Part shown: in pieces, positions 1-12,505 of the stretch | How the letters are laid out: every line of letters begins with the position of its first letter | Position numbering within the stretch: position 1 is the stretch's first letter | Origin: Halictus rubicundus | Lineage: Eukaryota; Arthropoda; Insecta; Hymenoptera; Halictidae | Reading direction: 5' to 3' | DNA length: 64,000 bases | Assembly: GCF_050948215.1 (NCBI RefSeq) | Contig: NC_135157.1 | Location: 2,170,001-2,234,000 of the forward strand | Notes under the pieces: generated by a model | Databases searched by the model: none | The model's input: the letters and a program-made list of their open reading frames with translations, nothing else | Told to the model about the DNA's origin: nothing | Program-made: the position numbers and the translations under genes

Positions 1-154
1 CCTTTGCATCTCCTTTACGCATTCACTTGTCAGAAAACTGCTATTACTAAATTATTAATTGCTTTAAATCCTACAATTTTTTGTTCAAACATTTTCGTGT
101 ATTGTTGAAATAACCAAAATATTTCATGTGGACAGAGTTCGTGGGATACACTGT

Positions 155-545
155 ATTTGTGGAATTTTTCTGATTCAAATGATACCTAACACGATATCAT
201 TCGGATTATATATACAGTAATTTTCCGTTAATATAATTGTAATGGGAAGTAACTTTAATCGTTCATTACACAAGTAAATATTATCGGAATTATATCATAT
301 TCAGTGTCATTTTTATTAGAAAATGACACGAATATATTGGTGAAAGTCCCGTAAAAAATAATGAAAAACAAAGAAGTTTTGTTGTTGGATTAGTAGAGGT
401 CTCCTGGTCTCACAACGATATACCCGACGCGAATTATGTTTACACTCCTCGGGGACCAAGGTCACTCGAGCTTTGGGACCCCTCACGGGGTATACTGTGG
501 CATTGGGGATAGTTCTGAGACTTTTATTGGCTACATATTTGGGAC
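155..545 (+). repeat. Partial copy of the palindromic MITE family seen at 5395-6010
   Basis: This segment aligns directly with 5620-5940. Shared landmarks are an AATTTTCCGTTAATATAATT block, a GGTGAAAGTC..TAAAAAATAATGAAAAA block, and a GATATACCCGAC block followed by a CTCGAG-containing stretch. It carries one arm of the palindrome plus about 40 extra bases near 243-280. Its last part (about 478-545) is the reverse complement of 5310-5375, so this copy keeps outer sequence that the 5395-6010 element does not include. No coding capacity is supported. Confidence 0.7.
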
Positions 546-1506
546 ATACAACATCGAGTAAAGACTGTATTATGTAGATCACGTAGACTACACACTTCAG
601 AATAGTTACTTATTTTACCGATTTATATTACATTTGTCAATAATGCCACAATTATATAGTATGCAAGAACAACTATATTAGTATAACTGTTCTGTATAGA
701 TTAGTCAATTCACACACGGCATTGTAATTAAATAATAAGATGTAGTAGAAAGTTTTGAATTAAAAGGGGAGTACCGTTTCTGGCCGCAAAGGCTTAAGGG
801 TTAAGGAAATTCTAATCATTGTAGCTGCGAAGAAAATAATACAGCAAGGGCTGAGAGCGACGTGAATCAGGACGTCGCTTCTTTGTCGCTGGCAAGTGGT
901 CCTTCCTCTCAGTTTCCACCCCTGACACTTTCCAACCCCGGTTGTACAGACGTTCGAACTCGAATCTCTGCGACCGCAAACGATGACGCAGAGTTTGTTG
1001 ACAATGGAGAAAAATAAAATATTCTACTTTCACGTTGGTCATTCAAACCTTCAGAGAAGTGTTCCAAGGTATCTATTACAAAGGTAATTAACTATGGCTG
1101 GGTACTTCTCCTGCAAGTGAACAGTTTCTATTGAACTCCATTCAACAATTGTGTTAGCGTGTTCGTTTGGTAAAAGTCAAAACTTTCCCACATAGAGTGC
1201 GTCACTGGAGGTATGTACTTGTCATTTTGATATTAATTTGTTCCATTTTTTTTTCTATTTCTATTAATGATGGAAATTTAAACGCTATTCGTGGCTTTAG
1301 TTAAGGTTTTAAAAAATAATGCTCAGTATATGTACGATGTAAAACATCGTGCAAGATTTAGCTGCCTCTACCTGCCTGCTACTTTTCAACCATTTCTTTT
1401 CGTATCAAACAATCCGAAAAAGAAAATTTCTAAAATTCTTTTAAATCTTGTACTCTCATTAACTGATTACAGAAGAAAGTTACAAGGCATAGAGAAGAAT
1501 AGTGTT
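546..1506. other. Non-coding stretch, nothing recognised
   Basis: The stretch is AT-rich with a moderately GC-rich patch near 830-1000. Open frames are short, without domain-like sequence or paired splice signals. I see no gene or RNA. Confidence 0.5.
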
Positions 1507-1680
1507 GTGCAACTGTGGACGCTTATATCTTGATAATAGTTTATGCAAAAGTTTTGGTGTACTCTCTTCTATATCCTGCAAATTTCGTCCGAAACGTTTT
1601 ATCGTATCGCCTATAATTTTCCAGTAATGGATTTTCGTCTAGAAAACGAGCGTTTCAACGCACTGTGCGACACCCGTATT
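1507..1680 (-). repeat. Copy of dispersed repeat S (also at 17020-17375 and 43925-44255)
   Basis: Read on the minus strand this begins with CACAGTGCGTTGAAA and continues through AAAATCCATTAC, GCAGGATATAGAAGAGAG and AACTATTATCAAGATATAAG. These blocks occur in the same order in the two plus-strand copies. It lacks the middle of the longer copies (the segment around CCTTGAAAAGCTCTG), so it is an internally deleted member. The terminal structure is unclear. Confidence 0.7.
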
Positions 1681-1689
1681 CCGAGCTGT

Positions 1690-4600
1690 AGTTTCCAGGG
1701 TTCGATACACTATTGCTCGTTTGATTTGCGGACGATGCGACGTCTTTGCTTTTGCTGGGCAATCTTGGAAGCTCTAGCGAGCCGATTGCTAGGGGATGAT
1801 CGATGAGGATGGAAGGTTCCGCGGGACGGAAGAGTGGCGGAAGTGGACAGTATGTTGCCTCGAATGAAACATTCGTAACGTTATTGTTTGGAGGCGAATG
1901 GGGCTCGCCGCTGCGAAGGTTGACGTCCCCATCCGTCATGATGTCGTCGGGCATCCAGCAGCCTTTCAACCCCCATAGAAGCGGCTCCGGAACCACATGT
2001 GTGCACGGTGCCGAGCGTAATCGTGCACCAGGTGCCTCGCTAACGTCTCTTAACGAAGGACACAACCCCCGCCGTGCTTTTCGTTCTCTCCCTTTCACCT
2101 GCCTCCTCGTCCCACCCCCGCGAACCATCTCGTCCCTTCTCCCTTTTTTTTCACTCTTCTTGTTCACGAGAAGAGGCGCAACACTCGTCAAGGCGAAAGA
2201 GAAAGCGAGAGAGACGGAGCGTCTCTTAACAAGCGTCGAGCAACTCGGTCTCGGTACTCGGAACGTAAAAGGGACTTTTTGCTTGTTAGATTGTTTGCTC
2301 TCGTCGAACGAGAGAGGGCAGAGGATTCGGTTTTTCAACGGAGAGAATAACGGGTTCGTCTTCTTCGAGAAAGAGCCCCCTCCCTCCCTCTTCCCCGTTA
2401 CCAGGGAACCGCAGGGATAGGCGCTTTTTTACTCCCTCGATCATCGCATAGGGAGCGATCTTCGACCCGCCGGGATCGTGAAAGATCGTGCGATCCTCTG
2501 ATGGTATCGCGACATTCGATATCGTTATCTGCACCGGCGCGAACCGAGAAACGTTCGATCGAAAAAGTGACCTTTAAAATAATATTTATTCGAACCGTTA
2601 TTAGGGATCTTGTTCAGATGGAATTACTCGTACGCGTCCAGATGCAGCGTCCGCGCGTGGATGACGGTTTTTGTGAGCGTCAAACTCATAAACTTCTCTC
2701 GCAATGCGCATATGTCTTATTACCAGATAACACGGACGTACACAATTTGTTCGTTAATATTTCGTTATTGCTGAAACATCCTCATACTTAACCGTGTTAT
2801 GTGCTATCTTAACAAACTACTATGAATCTGCATTGCGTGCATTCATCGAAAACGAAACGAACTTTTTGGGACAACCTAATTATGTTGTTGTCTATTGAAC
2901 GAAAAGGTCGTAGAAAAATCGAAATCCGCTTTCTACACGAACCGAAAGTTTACTCTCACTGCAGGACGAAGAAGAAATGTAGAAACATAAAACTATAAAA
3001 ATGCATTAAGCTCGTAACTGCATGAAATCCGCAGTTAATGACGAAACAGGATGTACCAATATAAATGCAAACGCAGACGTCGCCGGCGACGTACGGGATC
3101 ACAGGTGTGCCCTTCGATCGTGAAAAATTTACCTCTAATTTCAAGACGAAACTGGACTGAAAGACACAGCTTTATTCCGTCGATATCTTTTACAAGCGGA
3201 CGTAAGTACCCTCGCGGATATCTCGGCAGATTTTACAAATCCGTTGGCCAAACAAGTGGCGAGGATCTGGCAGGTGCCATTTGCCATTGAAATCCTGCTG
3301 CCATTAGAGACGTCCGATCTAAATCCCGGTGGCATTTGCGCACCGGATTGTCGTCTTATCCTGCTGTCTCTGTCCTCGGCACCGGTCTCTCTCCGTCTGG
3401 CCACCAACGCGAACGCGTTTCCCTCCTTCTGTCCTTCACCCTCGTTCACCCTCGCGCATTTCGGTCTTGTTATTTCACTACTGCGCCTCTTCTTCGGTGG
3501 TTGGCAGCCGCCAACCGGCACCCGGCCGGTTACTCGCCAATGGAGAATTTCCCGTGGACCGTTTCTGGCGGCGAACGTTATCCTGGTAAGATCCGCAAAG
3601 CAAACACCCGCCGGGAGATAAGAGTGTCCTTCGGGAGCCCGCCAAGGATAACAGAGAGCTTTAAAAGGTTCGTGACGTCCTTCCCGAGCGTTTTTCGTCC
3701 GGGCATTTTCCAAATTCGATTCTCCTCGCGGGATCGATTCATCCTTCGTTCTTGGGAACGTGTAGTACAGAGACGTTTCACGATGTAATAAGGTAAATTC
3801 AATGGCAGCACATTGGAATTTCGATACACCTAAGGGTGGGACCTCGGTTATCCGGACCACTGATGTCCGAAGTCTCTAGTATCCCGACATACTTCATACG
3901 TACTGCCCGTATCTCATAGCGTGGGCCTGGGGTCGGCACAGGGTCAAGAGGAGTGAAGTTCACCGTCACGCGATGGGATACACCTGAAGTGGTAATCTTC
4001 TCAACGAACACATAGTGAGAACGCGCGTGACTCAACTATGTGCGCTTAACCGATCACACGGTTTCTTTGCAAATTCCTTGCGCATTTATTCAGAGTACAG
4101 TTTTCTTTCGATATAAGACGATGACTCAGGACGTTTTTCGACGTATTGCGGATGAGGATACCTTGACATTGTTCTTGAGTGGGCTGAGAGTTTATGGGTC
4201 CCATAATGTTGTCGACCGAGCAGTGATATCTTTCGTTCGACAAGGATAGAATATGACATACCCTCCCGTTCTGGCACTGAGCGGTGTCAGGCGGACAACT
4301 TCAAAAGAAGAAGAGGGGACAGAGATTTTCTTGTAGTGAAAAAAACCATTGTCGACTTATTTTCGAATTTTCCCACAAGTCTAGTAGATAGCTCAATCTA
4401 AAGTGATCCATATGGAACACCATCTATTGTGCAAATCAGTAAAGACTGAATCTAACATTGTAATTAAGTAACTGTTCTATTATACGAAATTGAAAAAATT
4501 GAAAAAATTGTAAATTTAGTCTTCATATGCTATATTACATGTATTTGTATATTTTTGTCTTACTACTTCTTATTTAAAGTACGAATTCATTCATAGAGTT

Positions 4601-5300
4601 TCACCTTATAATAATAAATAACATAATAAGTTGTTCAAATACGAAAAATCCGTCTTTTTCTTTTGTTACATTATTACTGATCATATCTAATACGATGCCA
4701 AACATATCAACTAATGAATGTGACAAAATACTTCATGCCGAATTTTGTCCACCTAGATTAGCGATCCTCCACACTTCGGGACGCTGCGTAAACAATCGAT
4801 ATGCATGGAAGGCAGATGCACGCACGATTTCCTCGCCATTCATTCGCGCAGACCCCGTTCATTCAATTTCCAGGAGCGACGAACGGGATCCGTTTGGCTC
4901 GTCGTCGACTGGGCGCCCCCATTGCCAACTACGCTTTTCAATCCGGCTTCTTGTTACGTATTCAATTAGTTCGCGAATCTTGCGGATCGCGGCGAACCGG
5001 ATACGTCTCGAGCTGTTTTTCGAGGCACGGCAACCATGGGGATAAGAGACCGCGCCGACTCGGCGGAATACGAGAATAATTTCAATCTTGAACAAAGCGC
5101 GCCCGGCGAATCGTATCGTCCCGCGATTCAACGGCATTGCATTAAATGGGATTGCCTCGTGACGAAATCGCTGTCTCGTCTGGCCATCTTACTGCCAAAA
5201 CTTACTGCGATCGCGTTTTAAATTATACCAGATGATTGCAAAAGTTCGTGGTAGGAACCTAGTTCGTAATTCGACCTAGATGGTTTTTGTCATGTTTACT
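1690..5300. other. GC-rich CpG-dense block with no supported gene
   Basis: Composition rises sharply at about 1700-2700, 3050-3800 and 4800-5220. Long open frames occur on both strands (up to about 240 codons on the minus strand at 3141-3860 and 205 on the plus strand at 1803-2420). They overlap each other antisense, have Arg/Ser/Pro-biased compositions typical of non-coding GC-rich DNA, and show no domain. Possible readings are conserved non-coding or promoter-like DNA, or untranslated exons of a neighbouring gene. None can be proven here. A short piece near 4108-4165 resembles part of the TTAA element at 59995-60666. Confidence 0.4.
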
Positions 5301-5394
5301 TGATATAAGTCCCAAATATCTAGCAGATAAAAGTCCCAGAACTATCCCCATTTCCGCGGGGTATACCCCGAGACATTTTATTCTTTTACATATA

Positions 5395-6010
5395 CAGTAT
5401 CTACTCGTTATATGTCCAAAACACGGGTCTGATTAGTGACAAATATCGACTAGAAGATACTATTCTTTGATACACTGCCGAACGTAGAAAAGGACTTCGA
5501 ATGGCCTCGGTACCCGAGAAGTGTAAACATGATACGGGTTGGGTATATCGGTGTGAACCACTACTGATCCAATAATAAAACTTCCTTATTTTTCATTATT
5601 TTTTTATGAGACTTTGACCAATACATTTGTGGATTTTTTCTGGTTAAAATGATAGCAAACACGATGTCATTCGGATCATATTTACAATAATTTTCCGTTA
5701 ATATAATTGTATCGTCGGAATTATATCACATTTGGTGTCATTTTCGTTCGAAAAATGCAACGAATAAGCTGGTGAAAGTCTCATAAAAAAATAATGAAAA
5801 ATAAAGAAGTTTTGTTATCGGATTAGTAGTGGTCTCCTTGTCTCACATCGATATACCCGACCCATGTTATCTTACACTCCTCTGCGACCGAGGTCGCTCG
5901 AGCGTTGATGTCCTTTTCTACGTCCGACAGTGTATCAAAGAATAGTATCGTCTAGCCGATATATGTCCCTGAGTAGACCCGTGTTGTGGACACATATACA
6001 GAAAACACTG
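5395..6010. mobile_element. Palindromic (foldback) MITE of 616 bp, pogo/Tigger-like ends
   Basis: The two halves are imperfect reverse complements along about 300 bp, centred near 5705. Paired landmarks are 5460 ACTATTCTTTGATACACTG with 5930 CAGTGTATCAAAGAATAGT, the GGGTATATCGGTGTGA block near 5540 with TCACATCGATATACCC near 5845, and matching AATAATGAAAAATAA blocks. The ends read CAGTATCTACTCG on the left and, reversed, CAGTGTTTTCTGTATATG on the right. Each is flanked by TA, as expected for an IS630/Tc1/pogo target duplication. There is no transposase frame. Fragments of the same core recur at 155-545, 10985-11165, 12382-12505, 48689-49086 and 55155-55416. Confidence 0.75.
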
Positions 6011-6109
6011 TATCTATCGAAATGAAGTACCGATTTATGACATTTTTTTTATTAAAAGGAGTCCAAGTACGATATAATTTGGATCATATTTACTCGTTTA
6101 ATTGGTGAT

Positions 6110-6198
6110 TCAATAGAACCTCGATTATCCGAACCCTTGACGTCTTTATTATCTAAGTACGCGTTTCACATGTAAATAGTTCAACCCAAAGAGATCCA
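6110..6198. mobile_element. Fragment of a pogo/Tigger-like MITE
   Basis: It starts with CAATAGAACCTCGATTATCC, the terminal sequence of the family whose complete copy is 12172-12381. It continues into CACATGTAAATAGTTCAACCC and AGAGATCCA, which match the interior of that copy read in reverse. It ends abruptly where the foldback element at 6199 begins, which suggests truncation or interruption by that insertion. Confidence 0.55.
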
Positions 6199-6536
6199 CA
6201 GGGTGTTCCAAAAATGTACTAAGGGTTCGCTACCTCAGGTCATTTGAAGTCATTCTTTCTTTTGCGAAAATGTTCTCCACGACTTCGTTCAGGAGTTATT
6301 AACGAAAAACACGGACCAATCAGGACACGGCGGACGAATTCCTGCTCGGCCAATGCCAACGCCGCGCTCAACGGGACCTGTCACGAAGTTGGGATCTGTC
6401 CGCTGTAGCCGCGCTCTGATTCGCCTGTGTTTTTCGCTAATAACTCCTCAACAAAGCCGCGGAGAACATTTTGGCAAAGGGAAATGTTATTAAGGAACAC
6501 CCATTTCGAGAAAGTATAACATTTTCGGAACACCTT
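6199..6536. mobile_element. Foldback MITE with GGTGTTCC ends, 338 bp
   Basis: The left end CAGGGTGTTCCAAAAATG pairs with the right end CATTTTCGGAACACCTTG. Long internal arms also pair: GTTCTCCACGACTTCG..GAGTTATTAACGAAAAACAC near 6270-6320 against its reverse complement near 6425-6475. Partial copies with the same arm lie at 63275-63420 and probably 30405-30535. It encodes nothing. The superfamily is not assigned because no clear target duplication is visible. Confidence 0.65.
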
Positions 6537-9500
6537 GTACACATACGGTGAGTCGCATAATTGATGGCACTCACTTTAAATCAGAACAACCTTTTCTATA
6601 ACTGAACCAGTTATTCAGTTCTGTTCCATTTCAGTATTTCTGTCAAGCTGGAAGGATTTAGTTTACTAGATGACGTGTAATGAAAATTTTGGAAAAATTC
6701 CGTCGGAGTTACGAAAAAGAATTAGTTAGTTTAATAAATAAGTTTTTGCTTTTTACAACTTTTTTATTTTGGGTTCTAATGAGTTCTATTCCTCGGCAGT
6801 TTTCCCTATTTTTAATCATTTACACCTGATACACCAATTGACATAGCATGCATATAACTTATAAGAATCAACAAAACACAATTTTTATATTATCGTTACA
6901 GGCCCAAATAGAAAGTTGTAGAAACCAACTCGTACTATGTTTTTCGTAATTCCGACTGAACGTATATTTTTCAAAAGTTTCGTTACACGTCCATCTAGTA
7001 AACTAATCCTTATAGTTTGGCAGGAAAAGTGAAGTCGTTCGGTCAATTCATAAAAAAGTTATTCTGGTTTACAGTGTGCCATCAATTATGCGACTTGTAT
7101 ATGTATGAACAACGTAGAAGCAGTATTTACTTATATTTCTTATTTTTACATCTTCCTGTACTGTCTGCCTCGCCAACAAAATCACATCAGGCAAAAAGCC
7201 GTGTCGTAAAGGAATCCGTATTCCAGGAAAAATATAGCTCGAACCGAACGGAAGGAACTTGATCGTAAAAAATTCGTTCCCCGCGAAAACCGATTCGGAG
7301 AAGTTCGTTTTCGTGTTCTGCTATTCAACGGAGTATTCCGTGGACCAGAAGCATCGGAACGAGGGTGGAACATTCTCGCCTAATGAAAGGAAAATAACCC
7401 ATACCGTTGACGATGGAACATTCTTCGAAGGGTATAATACGCACGATCATCACCCTAATCTATTAATTGCGTGATTTCCCGTCGACGGATTAGGCGTTGA
7501 ATCCGACTATGCGGATGGGAAAACGTTGGCGGATGATAAAACTTGACTTAAGGAAGATTTACGGTTTTAAAGCGGGGTGTTCAAATATTGTTCCGCAAAG
7601 GGTGGACAGCTCTTCAGCATATTTCCTTTGCCCTTTATTCGTACGTAATTGACAATATTTTATTGCATAAGATTAGCGTTATTGCCTAATCCTGTTCATA
7701 ATTTTAATCCCAGAGCTTGCGGATTATTGGATTAAAACTTTACACATCGCCTTTCTATTTTTTACGTTTTCTATTCTTTCTCTTCCACACAATGTGTAGT
7801 AATCGAATTTGAATGCCCCCACTCCATAGTTGATTGTTTCTCCGCGTGTTTATGAGGAATTTTAACGAAGTACTTGAATGAATCTATAAATGGATATAAT
7901 AATATTTACATATAATATTTATTACCGTCTTAGAATATATTAACATATTATCCCCATTCAATAAATTAATTTTGAGGTTAAAAACTTTTCGTCGTTTCTT
8001 AAAAAACTAGCTTTTCAATATTTTGAATACCCCATCTCCCAGAAGTGGGAGTAAGAATTCTTTGCCCGATTCGAAAACTGGATTTTTATGAGAATATACT
8101 CAGTACGCGTAGTTTAGTTGAGACCTGCAAGATGCAAGAAGTTTGAAAGAGTATCGCTTAACTTTTAATTTATTTACAGACAATACCATCTAGTTTTGTT
8201 GCTCGGTTACTATTACAATCTTCGTTCCTCAGTGATGCCTGAAGTTATTGGCGTTATCAATTTGACATAGAGAGCTCACGAAAGGGTTAAATAAATCACT
8301 TTGACTTTATGGGATTTTTGATGTTACTGGGTTGGCACCAAATGCGCTAAAAAATGAATTTCTCTTGAAATTTTTAGAATTTTTTGTGGGTGGCCTCGTT
8401 TCGAGTTCGCAAACGCTTAAAATCTGTCGTCGCTGCTCCACTCGCGTTTTTCCGTTCCATTTCCCGATCTCCGTCTTGGCTTCTCTCATTTTCACAAATG
8501 CGATGACACGAGTGCTCGGAGCACGTCCCGCGATGATTATTCAGAGTGATCGGGGGTGGTTCAACTGGAATGGTTTCGTGGGACAAACTCGACCGTAAGA
8601 GATTGCTCGGCCTGTGCGTTTTCTCGCCTGCTTTCCCAACCTCGCCTGTTATCCTCAAGTTTTTCCTTTGTCTGTCCCTGTGCCCGTTTCCCCTGCACCG
8701 CAGCGTGACAGTCCGCGAATCAGTGAAATCCCGGCATTCTATGCGCCCTTCGAAAACCATCGACGTCGATATTAAAAAAAGTCCCTTCATCTAAACATCC
8801 CTTCTGTACTAGACGGCAAGCTACACTTCTTTGGCAAACTTTGATGTTCTTGCTTCCAATTTTGGTGACCTTGATGCACCACTTACGGATAGTGTTGTCG
8901 CTTCTTTAAGTTGACATTTTCTCTATTTTAAATAGGGTGCCATTGAGAGCCAAGACTCCGTAGATTCGCGATAAGGTAGAGTAACCACGTTACCGACAAA
9001 AATAGGCGAAAAATGGTTTTACGTGTCCCAACTTTTCGTCCTTATACGAGAATATGTTTCGCTTGGGAAGGGCTCCCTTGGAAGAGGAAGGTTCAATCTA
9101 GCGCGCGCTGGTCATGAGCTGACGAGATTATGCAGATATTTTTTATGCCATTCGATGAGTTTTCTGGATGAAATCGAGAGTAGCGCACGCTAGAAAATAT
9201 CTCCAGCTACAAATTACAGCTATAGATTGTCTTGATTCTCTGCGAAATAAAGCCAAAAACTTGAAGCACGTTTCTTTCGTCAGAATTCATAATATCGTTA
9301 ATACAGAGTAACATGATACAGAGTAACTTGATGTGACAAGTTTAGTCACAGACTTAAGACCTGTCGGATTAAGACCAAGACGAATCTTAAGACAGTGGCT
9401 GAAGGCTGTGAACGGAAATTATACAGTGATTACCGACCTGTTGACTCTGCAAAAGTCACGTGACTACCCTTGCTTAATAGCAAGTTGAGCTTCATTCTTT

Positions 9501-10904
9501 AATATGTTAAACGCTGAACTTGTATCTTTGGACTTTCCGTTCACGCTGCGAGTAACCGCAAGTTTGTATATAAACAGAGGTTACCTCACCGAGTCGACCG
9601 ACGCGTCGCCTAAACTAAATCACCTAAACACGCCGCCTAAACGGAAAGTTTGATGTCGGTCCCCTGGGACCGACGTAGCGCTTAACGTGTTAAATTATCA
9701 TCAAACCCCCAGTTTCATGAAAATAGAACTTAATGCTGATCTTTCTCTTATCCTTCAGAAAGGCGAAAGATAAATGATTAATATCTAAAATGCTAAATTA
9801 AAATACGTTCAGGCTTATCAACTTACGCTGCTTAATATCAAAAAACGTTGGAAACCTCGAGTGACCCTCATTCCGTGGCCTGCTTTCACAGTTTCCGACG
9901 ATTGCGTCTAGGTTCAAAAATAGCACAGTCGGAAACTATAAAAATTGTTAATGAGTTTGTTACACTCCGTGTTTTTCGCTCGCGAGAGATCAATGTACCG
10001 AGCGATCGGACGTTAAGCATGGCTTCGTGCAAATGATTGGCATAAAGTGCACGGGCGACTGAACGTATCTCGACGTTAACGAATTAACAGTTCTCGTGAC
10101 ACTTTTACTCGTATAATTTTTATCTCTGCATATTATACAAAGATAAAACAGAAGGTTCGTGACGCGATAGGCCGCGGCGCGCCGAACGTATCGGTGCCTA
10201 AATTGCATCTTTGCGGTAACAGATCGGCTTATGCGGAAATAAAACATGCGAAAAAAACGGAACAAAAGATTCTCATTCGATCGGCTAACCGGCTGTCTCT
10301 AATTTGATTGCTGAGCGAGGGAGACTGCATTGAGAAAGGTCAGCCCGCCGTGAAAATCGGATAGTTCTCCACTGTTCCCGATCTAACCCCGGGGAAATGG
10401 AAAATCCAGTTATGATTTCGTGCGAGCGGATTCGTTTTGTATGTTTTTAGCTCGCGGTGACCGTCGAGCCGCTCTTCCGTTAATAGCCGCCCACTGGAGA
10501 AATCGATTAGCGACGCGAAACAATAAACGAACAATAAATTAGGTTGCGAAACAATCACGATTCCTACGATTTCGCTGTGGGGCTGTGCCCGGTGTTTGAT
10601 TCGGCGATTTCGGCAGTGTATCCACTGTGAATCATGTTGTTATTCAACTCCTCCCTACATTTTCTCTTTTCAAGCCCGATCTTCAAAGCATATACCTGAC
10701 TTCACAGTTTCTAGCTGATAATTCATACATAACTAATACTACGGTCAACTATTTTATACATTTTTCTTTCAGTATACAGTAATTCGATGCACAAAAGTGA
10801 GAAAGTTTAGAGCTTGTAGGGCTTGTTGTTGTCAACATGTTTTGGTACTTATAAGAACAATGGAACGTGTTTGCAAAATATAAAATGCCTAGCTAGATTA
10901 AATC
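6537..10904. other. Non-coding, mostly AT-rich, with dispersed repeat pieces
   Basis: No exon with paired splice signals or a recognisable protein was found. One piece, about 9345-9475, matches 46008-46150 in inverted orientation with high identity (shared TGGCTGAAGGCTGT, ACGGAAATTATACAG and GACTCTGCAAAAGTCACGTG). The remainder holds short frames only. Confidence 0.45.
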
Positions 10905-11165
10905 TTCACTGATTTCTACAACAAATCGTCTAGGATGGAGTTGAACAGTTTACTCGAGAAATGCGTATTCGAGGTTTACTGAATCGTCAATTGATTAAAC
11001 AAATATGTCTCGAATTGTGTCATGCTTGGTCCCATTTTAATCAGGAAAGTATCACGAATGAGTTGGTAAAAGTTTCTTAAGACAATCGTTAGATGCAAAA
11101 GAGTTTCACCATTGTCTCACCGGTATATTAAATCTCGTATCATTTTACACTTTTCGACTCACCAT
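10905..11165. repeat. Composite of pogo-type MITE end and palindromic-family core
   Basis: Positions 10905-10985 resemble the interior and right end of the 12172-12381 MITE (ACTGATTTCTACAA, GAACAGTTTAC, TTCGAGGTTTACTGAATCG). The following sequence to about 11165 parallels 12382-12505 and, more distantly, one arm of 5395-6010 (CATTTTAATCAGGAAA, GAGTTGGTAAAAGTTTC, TTGTCTCACCGGTATATTAAA). It is an old, diverged copy, and the borders are approximate. Confidence 0.5.
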
Positions 11166-12171
11166 GTGGGTATACATTTTTGATAAATATGTGTACATAT
11201 CCTTCACATGTATCGAGGCATTACTGTAAATACCGAAACGGCAGGTGCTGTCACTGGGACACTGTTTGTCGTGAATCGTGCGAGGCAGAATCAAGTTCAT
11301 TGCCCACCTTATTCCGCGTTTGAACGTGGAACTTTGTTCCCGACGCGTTTACACGGTAACCGAAAGTTCGGTGGCGAGACCAGACGACCATCGGACCCAC
11401 GCCAACCACCTTTCGTTGCCTCGTTCTCTCTCTCTCTCTTTCACTGTCGCTCGTTCTTTACTTAACCTTTTGTCTTCCTTTCCCGGCAAGTTCCATATCA
11501 ACCCTTTCTCCCGTCGCGACTCCGGGGAAAATATTAGCCGCAGGCGCGGCAGCGTTAAGGGAGAACGGTTAAATTAATAATTCGCAAATTGCCAAGAGAA
11601 ATGCTGTTCGTGCTTTAGGTCCCCTTCCCCTCGACCCGCGTTGCTCTTTCCAGGGTGGCCTGCGAGGGCTGGAACGGATCTCCTCGAATGGCTCTGTCTA
11701 CCTTAACCACCCCGCCCCCACCCTACCCTAACGTCGAGAACTACTGTCAATTAAATAGCCAATTAGTCGGACAATTTCGCAAAGAAGATTCGTTAGCATA
11801 CAACCGTTGCGTCCTACTGTCCCTCAATTATGTGCCGCACAACTTTTGTTCGCCTCTGTTTATTTATTCGCTCATGAATACGTCGCGACCTTCGTAAGCA
11901 CGATATTATTATTTTATTCGTACTTACCGCTGAACTTTGTCAAAATCTTGTTCCTTATTCAAGCATTCGAAGCTTTTGCCAACGTTCAGCTACGCAGGTG
12001 TATTGGATATTGCAGAGATTCGTGTCCGATTTGAGGATACGCGGTCGAAGTAAACGGTTTTATCAATTCATTATGCGTATCAGTTTGTGCAATTGTCTCC
12101 TAACGTTTTACGAGCTGGTGGATTCCTTTTTCGTGGGCACAGAATGGTTCTTCGTATTTGCTTGTTTAATT
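11166..12171. other. Non-coding stretch, GC-rich in its first half
   Basis: Open frames of 65-99 codons overlap in several frames with low-complexity sequence (a Ser-rich run over a CT tract near 11430). No conserved domain or splice pattern is apparent. Confidence 0.4.
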
Positions 12172-12381
12172 CAGGAGTACCTCGATTATTCGTATCGATC
12201 AGTGGAACATGTGTGCGGATAATATAACAGTGATCTAGCTACAGTGCTAGATGAAATCTTGGCTGATTTGTACAATAAATTCATATATGGATCGCTTTGG
12301 ATTGAACTGTTTACATGTGAAATACGTGTTCGGATAATGAAAAAATTCAGATATCAGCAGTTCGGATAATCGAGGTTCTAC
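12172..12381. mobile_element. Complete pogo/Tigger-like MITE, about 210 bp
   Basis: The left end CAGGAGTACCTCGATTATTC and the reversed right end TAGTAGAACCTCGATTATCC form an inverted terminal pair of about 22 bp. The interior (TATATGGATCGCTTTGGATT, GAACTGTTTACATGTGAAA) recurs as fragments at 4380-4460, 6110-6198, 10905-10985 and 47250-47455. The ending GGTTCTACT resembles insect pogo/Tigger-like elements. A TA target duplication is not clean here, so the superfamily is inference. Confidence 0.6.
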
Positions 12382-12505
12382 TAAATCGTCAATTAACCAA
12401 GCAAACATGATCCAAACTGTATCGTGTTTGGACTCATCTTAATCAGAAAAATGTTGCGAACGTTTCGGTGAAAGTTTCATGTAAATAAAAATTAACCCGG
12501 CAATA
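12382..12505. repeat. Core fragment of the palindromic MITE family
   Basis: It lies immediately after the 12172-12381 MITE and shares with 10985-11110 the order AATCGTCAATTAA, CAAACATGATCC, GTATCGTGTTTGGACTCAT, CTTAATCAGAAAAATG and GGTGAAAGTTTCAT. The same MITE-plus-core pairing at two loci suggests that the unit once moved or duplicated as a composite. Confidence 0.5.

Noticed and set aside
1655..2338. 227-codon minus-strand and 205-codon plus-strand overlapping frames
   Set aside because: They overlap antisense over most of their length in CpG-rich DNA, with low-complexity composition and no recognisable domain.
3141..3860. 239-codon minus-strand frame
   Set aside because: No motif. The plus strand is open over the same region in several frames, which is typical of GC-rich non-coding DNA.
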